The notes beneath the pieces were generated by a model that was not told the origin of the DNA, made no database searches, and saw nothing but the letters and a program-made list of their open reading frames with translations. 64,000 nucleotides of DNA, taken from Actinokineospora alba (GTDB lineage Bacteria; Actinomycetota; Actinomycetes; Mycobacteriales; Pseudonocardiaceae). Made by a program: the position numbers and the translations under genes. Where the stretch lies: positions 2,232,001 to 2,296,000 of the forward strand of contig NZ_SNXU01000001.1 in the NCBI RefSeq assembly GCF_004362515.1, written 5' to 3'. Each line of letters begins with the position of its first letter. The first letter of the stretch is position 1. Shown piece after piece: positions 42,441 through 51,531 of the stretch.

Positions 42441-44203
42441 GTGCTCACCTCCTCACGGTCCATAGTGGACAGAAGTGCTCGGTAGTCTTCGTTGTTCGCC
42501 AACAGGTCCGAGTGCTCGCCCACGGCGACAATGCGTCCGCCGTCGAGCATCGCGACCCGGTCGGCCAGCTGCACCGTGCTCGGGCGGTGGGCCACGACCA
42601 GCGCGGTCACGTCCTTGAGGACACTGCGGAGCGCGTGTTCGACCTCGGCCTCGGTGTGCACGTCGAGCGCGGACAGCGGGTCGTCGAGCACGAGGACCTG
42701 CGGCCCGCCGACGACCGCGCGGGCGAGCGCGAGCCGTTGGCGCTGGCCGCCGGACAGCGACAGGCCCTGCTCGCCGATCCGCGTGTCCAGCCCCCAGGGC
42801 AGGTTGTCGACGAACTCCTCCGCCTGCGCGATCCGCAGGGCCTCGCGGACCTGCGCGTCGGTCACGTCCTCCGCGCCGAGCGCCACGTTCTCCCGGACGC
42901 TCGCGGAGAACAGCACCGGCTCCTCGAACGCCGTCGCGACCGCGGTGCGCAGGTCGTCGAGCGTCAGGTCCCGCACGTCCACGCCGTCGATCGTGACCCG
43001 CCCGGCCGTCACGTCGGCCAGTCGCGGCACCAGCGCGGTGAGCGTCGTCTTGCCCGAGCCGGTCGACCCGACCAGCGCGATCGTCTCGCCCGGGCGCACG
43101 TCGAGGTCGATCCCGCGCAGGGTGTCCCGCTCGGCGCCCGGGTACCGGAAGTGGACGCCCTCGAACCGGAGGCTGCCCACACCGGCCGCGGGCAGCCGCT
43201 TCGGCTCGGCCGGATCGGTCACGGTGATCTCGGCGTCGCGGACCTCCCAGTACCGCTCACACGCCGTCGCCGCGTCGTTGGTCTCCGCCAGCAGCCACCC
43301 GATCGAGTCGGTCGGCCAGCGCAGGTACGTCGCCACCGTGATGCCCGCCACCAGGGTGCCAACCGTCATCGACCCCTCGACGACGCCGGTCGCACCGAAC
43401 AGCAGCATGGCGCCGATCCCCAGCTCGGGCAGCATGATGATCGCCGCCCAGAGGATCGCCAGGACCCGGATCTTGTGCAGCTCCGTCTTGCGCAGCTCCT
43501 TCGCCTCCGCGGCGAACCGCTCCGCCAGGTGCCTGCCGCGCCCGAAGGCCTTCAGCACCCGGATGCCCAGGACGGACTCCTCGACGGTTGTCGCCAAATC
43601 GCCGGCTTGGTCCTGCGAACGCCGCGACAGGACGGAGTACTTCGACTCGTACTGCGTCGAGATCAGCACCAGCGGTGCGGTGCAGATCAGCGTGATGAGT
43701 CCGAGCGTGGGGGACAGGACGAACAGCACCGTCAGCCCTGCCAGCAGCGTCAGGGTGTTGACCACCAGGAACACCACCCCGAACGCGATGTACCGACGCA
43801 GCGTCGACAGGTCCGACACCGCCCGGGACAGCAGCTGCCCGGACTGCCACCGGTCGTGGAACGCGATCGGCAGCCGCTGCAGGTGCTGGTAGAGGTCCAT
43901 CCGCAACTGGGCCTCGACCTGCGTGCTCGGCCGCACGATCAGCTTGCGGCGCACGTAGAACAGGATCGCCTCGGTGGTCCCGAGCGCCGCCACCGCGAGC
44001 ACCAGCCAAGGCAGCGCAGCGGTGTCCCGGGCGGCGACCGGGCCGTCCAGGATGCGCAGGATGACCAGCGGAATGGTGAGCCCGCAGACCATCGAGCCGA
44101 GCACGGCCACCCCGGAGCCGATCATCCGACCGCGGACCGGTCGCAGGTACGGCACGAGTCTGAGCAGCACCCAGACCCGCGTGCCGTGCCGTTCGGTGTC
44201 CAT
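42437..44203 (-). CDS. ABC exporter half-transporter with degenerate ATPase site
   Basis: A 588-residue partner. Walker A is GSTGSGKTT and the signature LSLSGGQRQRLALARA is intact, but Walker B reads LVLDDPLSALD, with Asp in place of the catalytic Glu, and the H-loop is VVAHRPSTV. This is the pattern of asymmetric exporters such as TM287/288 or BmrCD, in which one site hydrolyses slowly. The signature from this subunit would complete the functional site of the partner. ATG 44203 begins the operon. Confidence 0.92.
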   Translation of the reverse strand: MDTERHGTRVWVLLRLVPYLRPVRGRMIGSGVAVLGSMVCGLTIPLVILRILDGPVAARDTAALPWLVLAVAALGTTEAILFYVRRKLIVRPSTQVEAQLRMDLYQHLQRLPIAFHDRWQSGQLLSRAVSDLSTLRRYIAFGVVFLVVNTLTLLAGLTVLFVLSPTLGLITLICTAPLVLISTQYESKYSVLSRRSQDQAGDLATTVEESVLGIRVLKAFGRGRHLAERFAAEAKELRKTELHKIRVLAILWAAIIMLPELGIGAMLLFGATGVVEGSMTVGTLVAGITVATYLRWPTDSIGWLLAETNDAATACERYWEVRDAEITVTDPAEPKRLPAAGVGSLRFEGVHFRYPGAERDTLRGIDLDVRPGETIALVGSTGSGKTTLTALVPRLADVTAGRVTIDGVDVRDLTLDDLRTAVATAFEEPVLFSASVRENVALGAEDVTDAQVREALRIAQAEEFVDNLPWGLDTRIGEQGLSLSGGQRQRLALARAVVGGPQVLVLDDPLSALDVHTEAEVEHALRSVLKDVTALVVAHRPSTVQLADRVAMLDGGRIVAVGEHSDLLANNEDYRALLSTMDREEVST

Positions 44204-44310
44204 GAGGCCCCCTGTCGCCTCGATCGACGGTAGCCACGGAGCGTGTCCGGGTCATCTGAATTACGAGGGTGGTCCCTCCAGTGCGGTAGAGGTCAAGGCG
44301 CGGTTTTGGC

Positions 44311-44421
44311 TCAGCGGCGGACGCGGTAGCGGAGGTGGGTGGCCTCCGGGGTGTCGATCGGCTGCACCTCGTCGAGCACCCCGGCCGCCGGCGCCCGCTG
44401 CCCGGTGTACGCGCCACGCAC
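44311..44421 (-). pseudogene. Possible small ORF or gene remnant (36 aa)
   Basis: A minus-strand frame from GTG 44421 to a stop at 44311 reads VRGAYTGQRAPAAGVLDEVQ and ends EATHLRYRVRR, which looks like the end of a protein more than random DNA, but nothing upstream extends it convincingly. It occupies the 338-bp spacer 44204-44541, which otherwise shows no gene or structure. Low confidence. Confidence 0.25.
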
Positions 44422-44541
44422 TCCCGCGGTCTCGGTCTTGCTTGCCCTGACATCTGTGCGACGAACGGCGCGTACCGGAAATCGACAGCCTCACACCGCG
44501 GATATCAAGCCGTCCTTTGTGGAGCGCGGCATGATGGAGGC

Positions 44542-44787
44542 ATGACTCGATCGGAAGCCGTGCGCTTCCTGCGCACTGAGCCGAGCATGGCCTTCACCGA
44601 GGGCAGGCTGCTGGCGCTGCGTGACGGGGTGGTCTACGTCCTCGCCCCGGACGGGTGGGCCCGCCTGGGCCGGGAGCGGCCGTCGACGGCGGTGTGGATC
44701 GACCGGGAAGCCGCTGAGGACTGGTGCGAGTTGGAGGGCTGGGACCTACACCTACTCGACACCGTCCCTACTCCTGGCGCCTTCTAG
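44542..44787 (+). CDS. Small hypothetical protein (81 aa)
   Basis: An 81-residue acidic protein (MTRSEAVRFLRTEPSMAFTE and later EAAEDWCELEGWDLHLLDTV) without signal or membrane segment and no recognised domain. The only GGAGG lies one base before the ATG, an odd spacing, so the true start may differ. It sits in a patch of less biased codon use together with the next gene. Confidence 0.45.
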   Translation: MTRSEAVRFLRTEPSMAFTEGRLLALRDGVVYVLAPDGWARLGRERPSTAVWIDREAAEDWCELEGWDLHLLDTVPTPGAF

Positions 44788-44841
44788 CCCGGCAATCAAT
44801 GCACCGCCGCCGGCGCAGGTAACTTGCGGGTCGTGGCGGTC

Positions 44842-45165
44842 ATGGACGTTCGCAACAGTTCCAAGGGATGGCTCGTACTGTGGCTTGAACCATTGGGGGA
44901 GGATCGTTGGCTCAAGCCAGGCGAGGTCGTCCGGGTTCGTAGCGACTATGGCGGCGACGAGCCGGCCTTCTCGGTCGACTTCTGGGAGGACGATCGGGAC
45001 CGGGACGCAGGGATTCAGAACATCAATGTCTGGATCGAGCAGGGTGACTGCTATGCGGAAGTCACCGATCACGCCGGCAACGTCGTCGAGTGCGGCCACC
45101 AGCGGCCCGAGGAAGTCGACAGGAAGTGGCGGGCCTCTCTCGGCGAGCTGCCGGAACAGACCTGA
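44842..45165 (+). CDS. Hypothetical acidic protein (107 aa)
   Basis: A 107-residue acidic protein, MDVRNSSKGWLVLWLEPLGE to SLGELPEQT, with Trp-rich strands (GWLVLWLEP, FSVDFWEDDRD, INVWIEQGDCYAEV) suggesting a small beta fold. No domain recognised. The frame is open upstream to a TTG at 44824. Codon third-position GC is lower than in neighbours, hinting at transfer. It is followed by a shared terminator with sepH. It may be a solitary immunity-type protein, but nothing in the sequence proves this. Confidence 0.55.
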   Translation: MDVRNSSKGWLVLWLEPLGEDRWLKPGEVVRVRSDYGGDEPAFSVDFWEDDRDRDAGIQNINVWIEQGDCYAEVTDHAGNVVECGHQRPEEVDRKWRASLGELPEQT

Positions 45166-45205
45166 CTGAGCTCCTACCGGCGTTCCCGAGCGATTCGCCA
45201 AAATG

Positions 45206-45241
45206 CGGAGAAGGCGGCCCCATAAGGGACCGCCTTCTCCG
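45206..45241. terminator. Bidirectional terminator between the hypothetical gene and sepH
   Basis: CGGAGAAGGCGG (45206-45217) pairs exactly with 45230-45241 around a 12-base loop. It is 10 bases after the sepH stop on the minus strand and 41 bases after the plus-strand gene. Confidence 0.85.
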
Positions 45242-45250
45242 TCTGGTTCA

Positions 45251-46237
45251 TCAGCCCCGGTTGGACCTGGTGCCGAGGAGGACGTCCTCCCACGACGGGA
45301 CGATCGGCCGGGCCTTCTTGTTCGCCTTCGGCCGCCTGGGCGGTTCCGGCTTGCGGTCGGGCTCGTCGATCAGGGCGTTCTCCGGCTCCTCGCGGGGGGC
45401 GGGCTCTTGCTCGACGGACTCGGCCGGGGCCTGCTCCTCGACGATCTCGGCGGGAGCTTCCTCGACTGTGTCCACCAATTCCTCCACCTGCGGAGCGGGC
45501 TCCGGCGTCAGTTCGAAATCCTCCACCACGAAGTCCGCCGCGGGCGCCTCCGAGCCGTTGACCGCCGCGGGCAGTTCCGCGGGACGCTCAGCGGTGTCCA
45601 GGTTCATCGCCGCCTGGGCGAGCTGGGTGACCGGGCGGACCGTGCGCAGTGGGCGGTTCGGCTGGGGGTCGAGCAGGTCGCGGGCGTGGTCGTCGAGTGG
45701 GGTGACCGTGCCGCCGTGGGCACCTGGGTGAAACGACCAGTGGGCGCGGTTGAGCGACCTACCGGCCGTCCAGCTCAGCTGCACGACCCACTTGTTGTCC
45801 TCGCCGCGCCACGAGTCCCAGTTGGCGACCGCGTAGTCCTGGCCGCGCAAACCGAAGGAATGCGCGACGACCTCGCCGAGCGTCTGCACGTCCGGGCCGT
45901 CTTCACGGATCGGGTGCGCGCGCTGGGCGAGGTCGGCGGTGCGGGACCGCTCCAGTAAGACCGGGTAGGCGTAACGCTCGACCTTGTGAGTCGGGATGCC
46001 AGCCGCCTCGGCGACCTGCTCCACGGACTCTCCGGCACGGATACGGGTCTGGATCTCTCGTGGACGCATCTGGCTCTCCAGCTCGATTTCGATCTGGCCG
46101 AGTCGGGTGACGTCTCCTCGGGCGGCCGCACGCAGCCGCTCGTCCGCGGGAAGAGTGAAACGCTCGCCACGCGCCGAGTCTTCGCAGATGACGGTCTTGC
46201 CGTCATCTCCGAGCCCGACGACCCGCAGCGCGCGCAT
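45251..46237 (-). CDS. sepH: Septation protein SepH (DUF3071)
   Basis: A 328-residue cell-division protein. The N-terminal DUF3071 domain (RALRVVGLGDDGKTVICED to about 170) contains a helix-turn-helix (VEQVAEAAGIPTHKVERYAYPVLLER). A long acidic, Pro/Glu-rich linker leads to a short conserved basic C-terminus (RPIVPSWEDVLLGTRS). In Streptomyces SepH binds FtsZ through the N-terminal domain and promotes ring assembly. Start ATG 46237 has GGAGGTG. Position matches Rv0883c next to serC. Confidence 0.93.
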   Translation of the reverse strand: MRALRVVGLGDDGKTVICEDSARGERFTLPADERLRAAARGDVTRLGQIEIELESQMRPREIQTRIRAGESVEQVAEAAGIPTHKVERYAYPVLLERSRTADLAQRAHPIREDGPDVQTLGEVVAHSFGLRGQDYAVANWDSWRGEDNKWVVQLSWTAGRSLNRAHWSFHPGAHGGTVTPLDDHARDLLDPQPNRPLRTVRPVTQLAQAAMNLDTAERPAELPAAVNGSEAPAADFVVEDFELTPEPAPQVEELVDTVEEAPAEIVEEQAPAESVEQEPAPREEPENALIDEPDRKPEPPRRPKANKKARPIVPSWEDVLLGTRSNRG

Positions 46238-46413
46238 CGTGCACCTCCATACGATCTGAGCAGACTTCACTCGCCAGCGTCCCACGGTAGATCGGCGAGT
46301 CGCCTTGACGAACTAGGCGCGCCGTTACCCAAGGGATATCCCGAATGATCTTGCCGTATTCGAACGTGCGATGCACCAAGGTTGTGATCGTTCACCCGTT
46401 CGCGTATCTGGAG

Positions 46414-47550
46414 TTACCCGAGGCGCTCTACGACCCAGTCGATCGCGCCGGTGAGCAGGCTGACGTCGTCCGGTTCGATCGCCGGGAACATCGCCACGCG
46501 CAGCTGGTTGCGGCCGAGCTTGCGGTACGGCTCGACGTCGACGATGCCGTTGGCGCGCAGGACCTTCGCCACCTGGGCGGCGTCGACCGCGTCGGTGAAG
46601 TCGATCGTGCCGACGACCTGCGAGCGGTGCGCCGGGTCGGCGACGAACGGCGTGGTGAACTCGCCCTTCTCGGCCCAGCTGTACAGCCTGCTCGACGAGT
46701 CCTTGGTGCGCGCGACGGTCCACTCGAGGCCGCCGTTGCCCAGCATCCAGTCGATCTGCTCGGCCAGCAGGAACAGCGTCGAGATGGCCGGGGTGTTGTA
46801 GGTCTGGTCTTTGACCGAGTTGTCGACAGCGGTGGTGAGCGACAGGAACTCGGGGATCCAGCGGTCCGACGCGCCGATCTCCGCGACCCGGGCCAGCGCG
46901 GCCGGGCTCATCAGCGCCAGCCACAGGCCGCCGTCGGAGGCGAACGACTTCTGCGGGGCGAAGTAGTAGACGTCGAAGTCCTCGGCCTTGACCGGCAGGC
47001 CACCCGCGCCGGAGGTGGCGTCGATGGCGACCAGTGCGTCACCGGAACCCGCGGGACGCACGACCGGCATCTGCACGCCGGTGGAGGTCTCGTTGTGCGC
47101 CCAGCCGACCAGGTCGGTGCCCTCGGCGTAGGCGATCTCGGGCGCGGTGCCCGGCTCGGCCTTGACCACGACCGGCTCGCCCAGGAACGGCGCGCCCTTG
47201 GTCACGGCGGCGAACTTCGACGAGAACTCGCCATTGGTGAAGTGCTGCGAACGCTCACGGACCAGGCCGAACGCGGCCGCGTCCCAGAACGCGGTGGCGC
47301 CGCCGTTGCCCAGCACGACCTCGTAGCCCTCGGGCAGCGAGAACAGCTCACGCAGGCCGCTGCGGACCCGCCCGACCAGCGACTTGACCGGCTTCTGCCG
47401 GTGGGAGGTGCCGAGCAGCTTGGCGCCCTCGGTGGCCAGCGCGGCCACCTGCTCCGGGCGGACCTTCGAGGGTCCGCAGCCGAAGCGGCCGTCGGAGGGC
47501 AGCAGCTCTGCGGGCAGCACCAGCGTGCTCGGGTCGGCGGTCTGGGTCAT
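46414..47550 (-). CDS. serC: Phosphoserine aminotransferase
   Basis: A 378-residue pyridoxal-phosphate enzyme making phosphoserine from 3-phosphohydroxypyruvate for serine synthesis; it may also serve pyridoxal biosynthesis. The sequence FGCGPSKVRPEQ, GNGGATAFWDA, the PLP-Lys region YYFAPQKSFASDGGLW and NQLRVAMFPAIEPDD fit the actinobacterial SerC type. ATG 47550 is preceded by GAAGAG. It lies upstream of sepH on the same strand with its own 176-bp spacer. Confidence 0.94.
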   Translation of the reverse strand: MTQTADPSTLVLPAELLPSDGRFGCGPSKVRPEQVAALATEGAKLLGTSHRQKPVKSLVGRVRSGLRELFSLPEGYEVVLGNGGATAFWDAAAFGLVRERSQHFTNGEFSSKFAAVTKGAPFLGEPVVVKAEPGTAPEIAYAEGTDLVGWAHNETSTGVQMPVVRPAGSGDALVAIDATSGAGGLPVKAEDFDVYYFAPQKSFASDGGLWLALMSPAALARVAEIGASDRWIPEFLSLTTAVDNSVKDQTYNTPAISTLFLLAEQIDWMLGNGGLEWTVARTKDSSSRLYSWAEKGEFTTPFVADPAHRSQVVGTIDFTDAVDAAQVAKVLRANGIVDVEPYRKLGRNQLRVAMFPAIEPDDVSLLTGAIDWVVERLG

Positions 47551-47683
47551 CTCTTCGGCGCCTTTCGGTACTGCGACGACTGTGGGGACCCCGGCGACGG
47601 TGACGGGCTGACCCCAGTCTCGCACGACCGCTCAGGCCCGCCACACCGATGACCGGCAGGCGGGAAAGGCGCTGGTCGGACGA

Positions 47684-47720
47684 GGTGCGCCCCGCGTCCA
47701 CCGTGGACGCGGGGCGCACC
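47684..47720 (-). terminator. Perfect 17-bp hairpin after the lectin-like gene
   Basis: GGTGCGCCCCGCGTCCA (47684-47700) pairs exactly with 47704-47720, loop CCG. It begins 9 bases after the stop of the secreted protein gene on the minus strand. Confidence 0.85.
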
Positions 47721-47728
47721 GTCGCCGC

Positions 47729-48274
47729 CTAGTACCAGTCGGTCCACGGGCCGGAGGACGGCGCGGTCTGCGCCCTGCAGTGATAGATGTAGTCCGGCCC
47801 CCAGGCACAGACCTCGATGCGCCCGTCCCACAAGATGTCGGCGTTGGGAGCGGTGATCAGGCGGCCCCCGAGGCCATGCCAGCCGCTCCAGCCGCCAGGT
47901 CCGCCTGCCTGCTGCCAGATGTGGTACATCTGGTCGCCGCCGCCGATGCCGAACACCTCGAGCGTGCAGTTGGTGTTCCGCGCGACGTCGACGCTGTACA
48001 TCAGCCATCCGCCCAAGCTGGACCAGGACGACCACCCGCCCCCGGGGCTCACCTGGTACCGGTGGATGAGGTCTCCGGCGGGGGCGATCGTGAACTCCTC
48101 CCACCGGCCGTCGCAGTTCTGCATGCCGACGATCGTGCCCGCCGCGGTGGCGGTGGTGACGGACTCGGCGGGCGGCGGGGCCGCGCTCGCCGGTGTGGCG
48201 ATGACGAGTGTCGTGAGCAGGCTTGCCCCCGCGGCCACTGCGACCCCGAAAGCCTTGAGACGTGTGGACAACAA
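47729..48274 (-). CDS. Secreted PLL-like beta-propeller/lectin-type protein
   Basis: A 181-residue exported protein. A Sec signal peptide (FGVAVAAGASLLTTLVIATPASA) ends after about 32 residues. The mature part holds blade-like repeats (GWSSWSSLGG, GWSGWHGLGGRLITAPN, GPWTDWY) seen in the PLL/tachylectin-type sugar-binding propellers of secreted actinobacterial proteins. About three blades are present, half the usual seven, so it may oligomerise or be truncated. Start TTG 48274 is preceded by GGGAGGGAG; an ATG at 48313 is less likely. Two pairs of Cys may form disulfides. Confidence 0.65.
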   Translation of the reverse strand: MLSTRLKAFGVAVAAGASLLTTLVIATPASAAPPPAESVTTATAAGTIVGMQNCDGRWEEFTIAPAGDLIHRYQVSPGGGWSSWSSLGGWLMYSVDVARNTNCTLEVFGIGGGDQMYHIWQQAGGPGGWSGWHGLGGRLITAPNADILWDGRIEVCAWGPDYIYHCRAQTAPSSGPWTDWY

Positions 48275-48387
48275 GGTGTTCTCCCTCCCCGGAAACGACT
48301 CCGGGGCGGTCATGGCCCCGGCGCCGGGCCCGGTGTTCCGAGCCCCACGCCGAGGATGTCGATCACTTGTTGCCAAAAACTTGCCGG

Positions 48388-49749
48388 CTACTCGCGGGTG
48401 CGCCAGCCGGTCTCGTCGACGCCGCCGGGGATGGCGTCCGGGGTGCCGTACGGCTCCCGGGTGAACACGAAGGTGGCCAGGTCGAAGTGGCTGGGGGCGC
48501 CGTCGGCGTCGCGGTGCAGAACCAGGGTCTCGCCCGCGTAGTAGCCGTCGAGGCCGGTCCAGGTGTCGCGGCCCTCCGGGCGGAAGCGGGACTGCCTGCC
48601 GACGCCGGAGACCGGGGCCAGCCGCAGCCAGCCCTCGGGCAGCAGCCGCAGCAGGTACGGGGTCGGGCCCCAGTGCCACAGGCCGGTCAGGCTCAGCAGC
48701 TCCGGGTCGGCCTCGGCCATCGGCTCCCACTCGACGGGCAGCGCGGGCTCCAGCTCCTCGACCAGGTTGATCAGGTCGTGCGACAGGGCGACGACCGGCA
48801 CGCCCCCGGTCGAGTTGGCCATGGTCAGCGCGCCCGTGCCCGTGCGCCAGTCGATGAGCGCGCTCGCCAGGAAGCCGGGCATGGAACCGCTGTGACCCGA
48901 CAGGCGGCGACCGCCGATGCGCATCGCCTCGAAGCCGAGGCCGTAGCCCATGGTCCAGGCGTCGTTGTCGTCCACGTGGACCGGTGTGCGCATCTCCGCG
49001 ACGGTGTCGGGGTGCAGCACGTCGCCGGTGTCGCCGCCGATGAAGCGGACCCAGCGGGCCAGGTCGTGCACCGTCGACCACAGCTGCCCGGCCGGGGCCA
49101 TGGCGCCCGCGTCCGGGGTGGGCTCGTTGAGCAGGACGTCGGCGAAGGGGTGCACCGCCCAGCCGAGCGCGGCGGGCGCCTCCGGCTGCGGGGTGGTGCG
49201 GGTCATGCCGAGGGGAGCGAGGATCTCGGTCTCGAGCGCCTTGAGCCAGCTGGTTCCGCGCACGCGCGCGACCAGTTCACCGAGGACGCCGTAGCCGACG
49301 TTCGTGTAGTGGAACCGCGCGCCGGAGCGGTGGCGCAGCGCGTTCTGGGTGAGGCTGTTCTGCAGGGCCGTCCAGTCGTCGCCGACGGCGCGCTCCCACC
49401 ACTGGCCGGGCGACTCCGAGGTCAGGCCCGCGGTGTGCGAGAGCAGCTGCGCGATGGTGACCTCGCCGAACGAGGTGCCCTGCAGGTGCTTGTCGAGCGG
49501 GTCGTTGAGGTCGAGCAGGCCCTCGTCGCGCAGCCGCATGACCAGGACCGCGATGAACGTCTTGGTGATCGACCCGATCCGGTACTGGGTGTCGTTGGTC
49601 GGCGCCTGGCCGTCGACCTTGCCCCGGGCCCCCGTCCAGACCACGACGCCGTCGCGGACGACCGCCGCGACCAGGGAGGGAGCGCGGCTCTCCGCCTGCG
49701 CCGTCGCGATCCGGCGGAGCAGGGCGAAGTCGGTTGTCTGCTGCAGCAT
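48388..49749 (-). CDS. Beta-lactamase-type serine hydrolase
   Basis: A 453-residue penicillin-binding/class C beta-lactamase-like esterase. SITK is the SxxK active-site motif, YTNVGYG the second element and HSGSMPGF (HSG) the third; about 120 extra residues at the C-terminus form a lipocalin-like domain. No signal peptide is visible, so it is probably cytoplasmic. ATG 49749. The promoter region is only the 22 bases before the response regulator stop, so it may be cotranscribed with the operon upstream. Substrate not known. Confidence 0.88.
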   Translation of the reverse strand: MLQQTTDFALLRRIATAQAESRAPSLVAAVVRDGVVVWTGARGKVDGQAPTNDTQYRIGSITKTFIAVLVMRLRDEGLLDLNDPLDKHLQGTSFGEVTIAQLLSHTAGLTSESPGQWWERAVGDDWTALQNSLTQNALRHRSGARFHYTNVGYGVLGELVARVRGTSWLKALETEILAPLGMTRTTPQPEAPAALGWAVHPFADVLLNEPTPDAGAMAPAGQLWSTVHDLARWVRFIGGDTGDVLHPDTVAEMRTPVHVDDNDAWTMGYGLGFEAMRIGGRRLSGHSGSMPGFLASALIDWRTGTGALTMANSTGGVPVVALSHDLINLVEELEPALPVEWEPMAEADPELLSLTGLWHWGPTPYLLRLLPEGWLRLAPVSGVGRQSRFRPEGRDTWTGLDGYYAGETLVLHRDADGAPSHFDLATFVFTREPYGTPDAIPGGVDETGWRTRE

Positions 49750-49771
49750 GGAATGAATTGTGGGTCATAAA

Positions 49772-50389
49772 TCAACCCAATAACCCCATGGAGATGGCCT
49801 TTGTTACCGCAGCGGTCCGATCCGACACACCAAGTTTATCGAACGATCGGACCAAATGGGTCTTTACAGTCGCCTCGCTAATGTGTAACGCCCGGCCGAC
49901 GTCGGCATTGGTCATGCCCTGCCCGACCAGCGTGAGAACCTCCCGCTCCCGGGCGGAAAGTGCCTGCTTGGCGGGGGTGCGGACGCTGCGGACGAGCTTC
50001 CCGGCCACCGAGGGCGCGAGCACCGTCTCACCTCGGCTGGCCGCCCGCACGGCGTCGGCCAATTCCGCGGTGGAGGCGTCTTTCAGCAGATATCCGGACG
50101 CGCCCGCCTCGACCGCGCGCAAAATATCCGTATCCGTTTCGTAGGTAGTGAGCACCACCACTGCCGACCCGCCCTCGGCGACGATCTTCGCGGTCGCGCC
50201 CGCGCCGTCGAGACCCGGCATCCGCAGGTCCATCAGGATCACCTGCGGGCGCAGCGCGCGGGCCACGGCCACCGCTTCCTCACCCGATCCCGCCTCGCCG
50301 ACGACGGTCAGGTCGGGCTCGGCTTCGAGCATCCCGCGCAGCCCAGCGCGCACGACGGGGTGGTCGTCGACCAGCAGCACCGTGATCAT
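49772..50389 (-). CDS. NarL/LuxR-type response regulator
   Basis: A 205-residue regulator: receiver domain 1-120 (VLLVDDHPVVRAG with the phosphoacceptor Asp in VILMDLRMP, TTYETD and GYLLKDA) and a LuxR helix-turn-helix 140-200 (LSAREREVLTLVGQGMTNADV and ISEATVKTHL). It overlaps the sensor kinase stop by ATGA. It is the last gene of the four-gene ABC/two-component operon, and it should control this operon or neighbouring genes. Confidence 0.94.
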   Translation of the reverse strand: MITVLLVDDHPVVRAGLRGMLEAEPDLTVVGEAGSGEEAVAVARALRPQVILMDLRMPGLDGAGATAKIVAEGGSAVVVLTTYETDTDILRAVEAGASGYLLKDASTAELADAVRAASRGETVLAPSVAGKLVRSVRTPAKQALSAREREVLTLVGQGMTNADVGRALHISEATVKTHLVRSFDKLGVSDRTAAVTKAISMGLLG

Positions 50390-51531
50390 CCGAGCACCTC
50401 CACCGTCACCGTGGTCCCCGCGCCCGGCGCGGACCGAACCGTCACTGTCGCGGCCGCCTGCTCTGCCCGCGCGCGCATGCCGCGCAGCCCGAACCCGCCG
50501 GTCTGGGCGCCCGGATCGAAGCCCACACCGTCGTCGGTGACGCGCAAGGTGACTCCTTGGTCGGTCTGGGTGAGGCTGACGTCCACGGTGGACGCTGCCG
50601 CGTGCTTGCGGACGTTGGCCAGCGCCTCCTGCGCCGCGCGCAGCAGCAGGACTTCGACACCGGTCGGCAGCGGCGCGGCGCCCTCGGCGTGGAACCGCGC
50701 GTCGACCCCGGTCTCGGCGCGCAGCCGCTCGACCTGCCTGCCCAAGGCGTCGGCGAGCGACCCGCCGGACAGCGCGGAGGGCGCCAGAGCCGCGACCAGG
50801 GCGCGCGCCTCGGCGAGGTTCTCCCGCGCGGTCCGTGCCGCCAGGTCGAGCAGCCGCCGTGCCTTCTCGGACTCCACCTCGGACTCCGCGGCCTGCACCA
50901 GGGTGATGATGCTGGTGAAGCCCTGGGCGAGGGTGTCGTGGATCTCGCCGGCCAGCCGGGCCCGCTCGGCGTTCACCCCGGCTTCGTGGGACAGCCGGGA
51001 CACCTCCGCGCGGCTGCTCTCCAACTTGGTGATCAGCACGGCGCGCTCCTCGCTCTGCCCCACGATACGGTGGATGTAGGTGCCGATGAGCAGGGAGAAC
51101 GCCAGGCCGAAGAACGCCAGACCGAAGTCGTGCGCGTCGAAGGAAATGCCGGCGAAGACCGCCGAGAAGATCGGCGGCAGGACGTTGAACAGTGCGACGA
51201 GCGGCGCGGAGATTCGCAGCCGGAAGGTCATGAACACCATCGGGCAGATCATGAACAGCGCGTAGGTACTCGCAGGGGTGAACGCGACGGCGGTGAAGAA
51301 CAGGGCCGCCAGCCCCGCGACGAACACCGTGCCGCGCGGGTTGTCGTCGGTGAGGATGACCCGGCGGCCGTACAGGGCGTACCAGGCGACGAGGGCGGTC
51401 AGGGCGATCAGACCCCCCGCCTGCCGGTCGGCGGGCTGGGTGCCGGTCACGACGATGACCACGACCGCGGCGTAGCCGATCGCGAAGTACACGTCCCAGA
51501 TCCACCGCGACCGGTCCCAGACCTGGGTCAT
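50386..51531 (-). CDS. Membrane sensor histidine kinase (HisKA_3)
   Basis: A 381-residue kinase. Five or six membrane helices fill residues 15-160 with short loops, as in LiaS/DesK-type intramembrane sensors. The HisKA_3 domain has the phosphoacceptor His in LAGEIHDTLAQGF, and the ATPase has N-box QEALANVRKH and DDGVGFDPG. It starts with ATGA overlapping the permease stop. The lack of an extracellular sensor domain fits detection of a substrate of the adjacent transporter or membrane stress. Confidence 0.93.
   Translation of the reverse strand: MTQVWDRSRWIWDVYFAIGYAAVVVIVVTGTQPADRQAGGLIALTALVAWYALYGRRVILTDDNPRGTVFVAGLAALFFTAVAFTPASTYALFMICPMVFMTFRLRISAPLVALFNVLPPIFSAVFAGISFDAHDFGLAFFGLAFSLLIGTYIHRIVGQSEERAVLITKLESSRAEVSRLSHEAGVNAERARLAGEIHDTLAQGFTSIITLVQAAESEVESEKARRLLDLAARTARENLAEARALVAALAPSALSGGSLADALGRQVERLRAETGVDARFHAEGAAPLPTGVEVLLLRAAQEALANVRKHAAASTVDVSLTQTDQGVTLRVTDDGVGFDPGAQTGGFGLRGMRARAEQAAATVTVRSAPGAGTTVTVEVLG

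Noticed and set aside
42332..44233. A 633-residue plus-strand frame over an ABC half-transporter
   Set aside because: Complement of the real transporter gene; consists of Arg/Gln/His/Asp runs.
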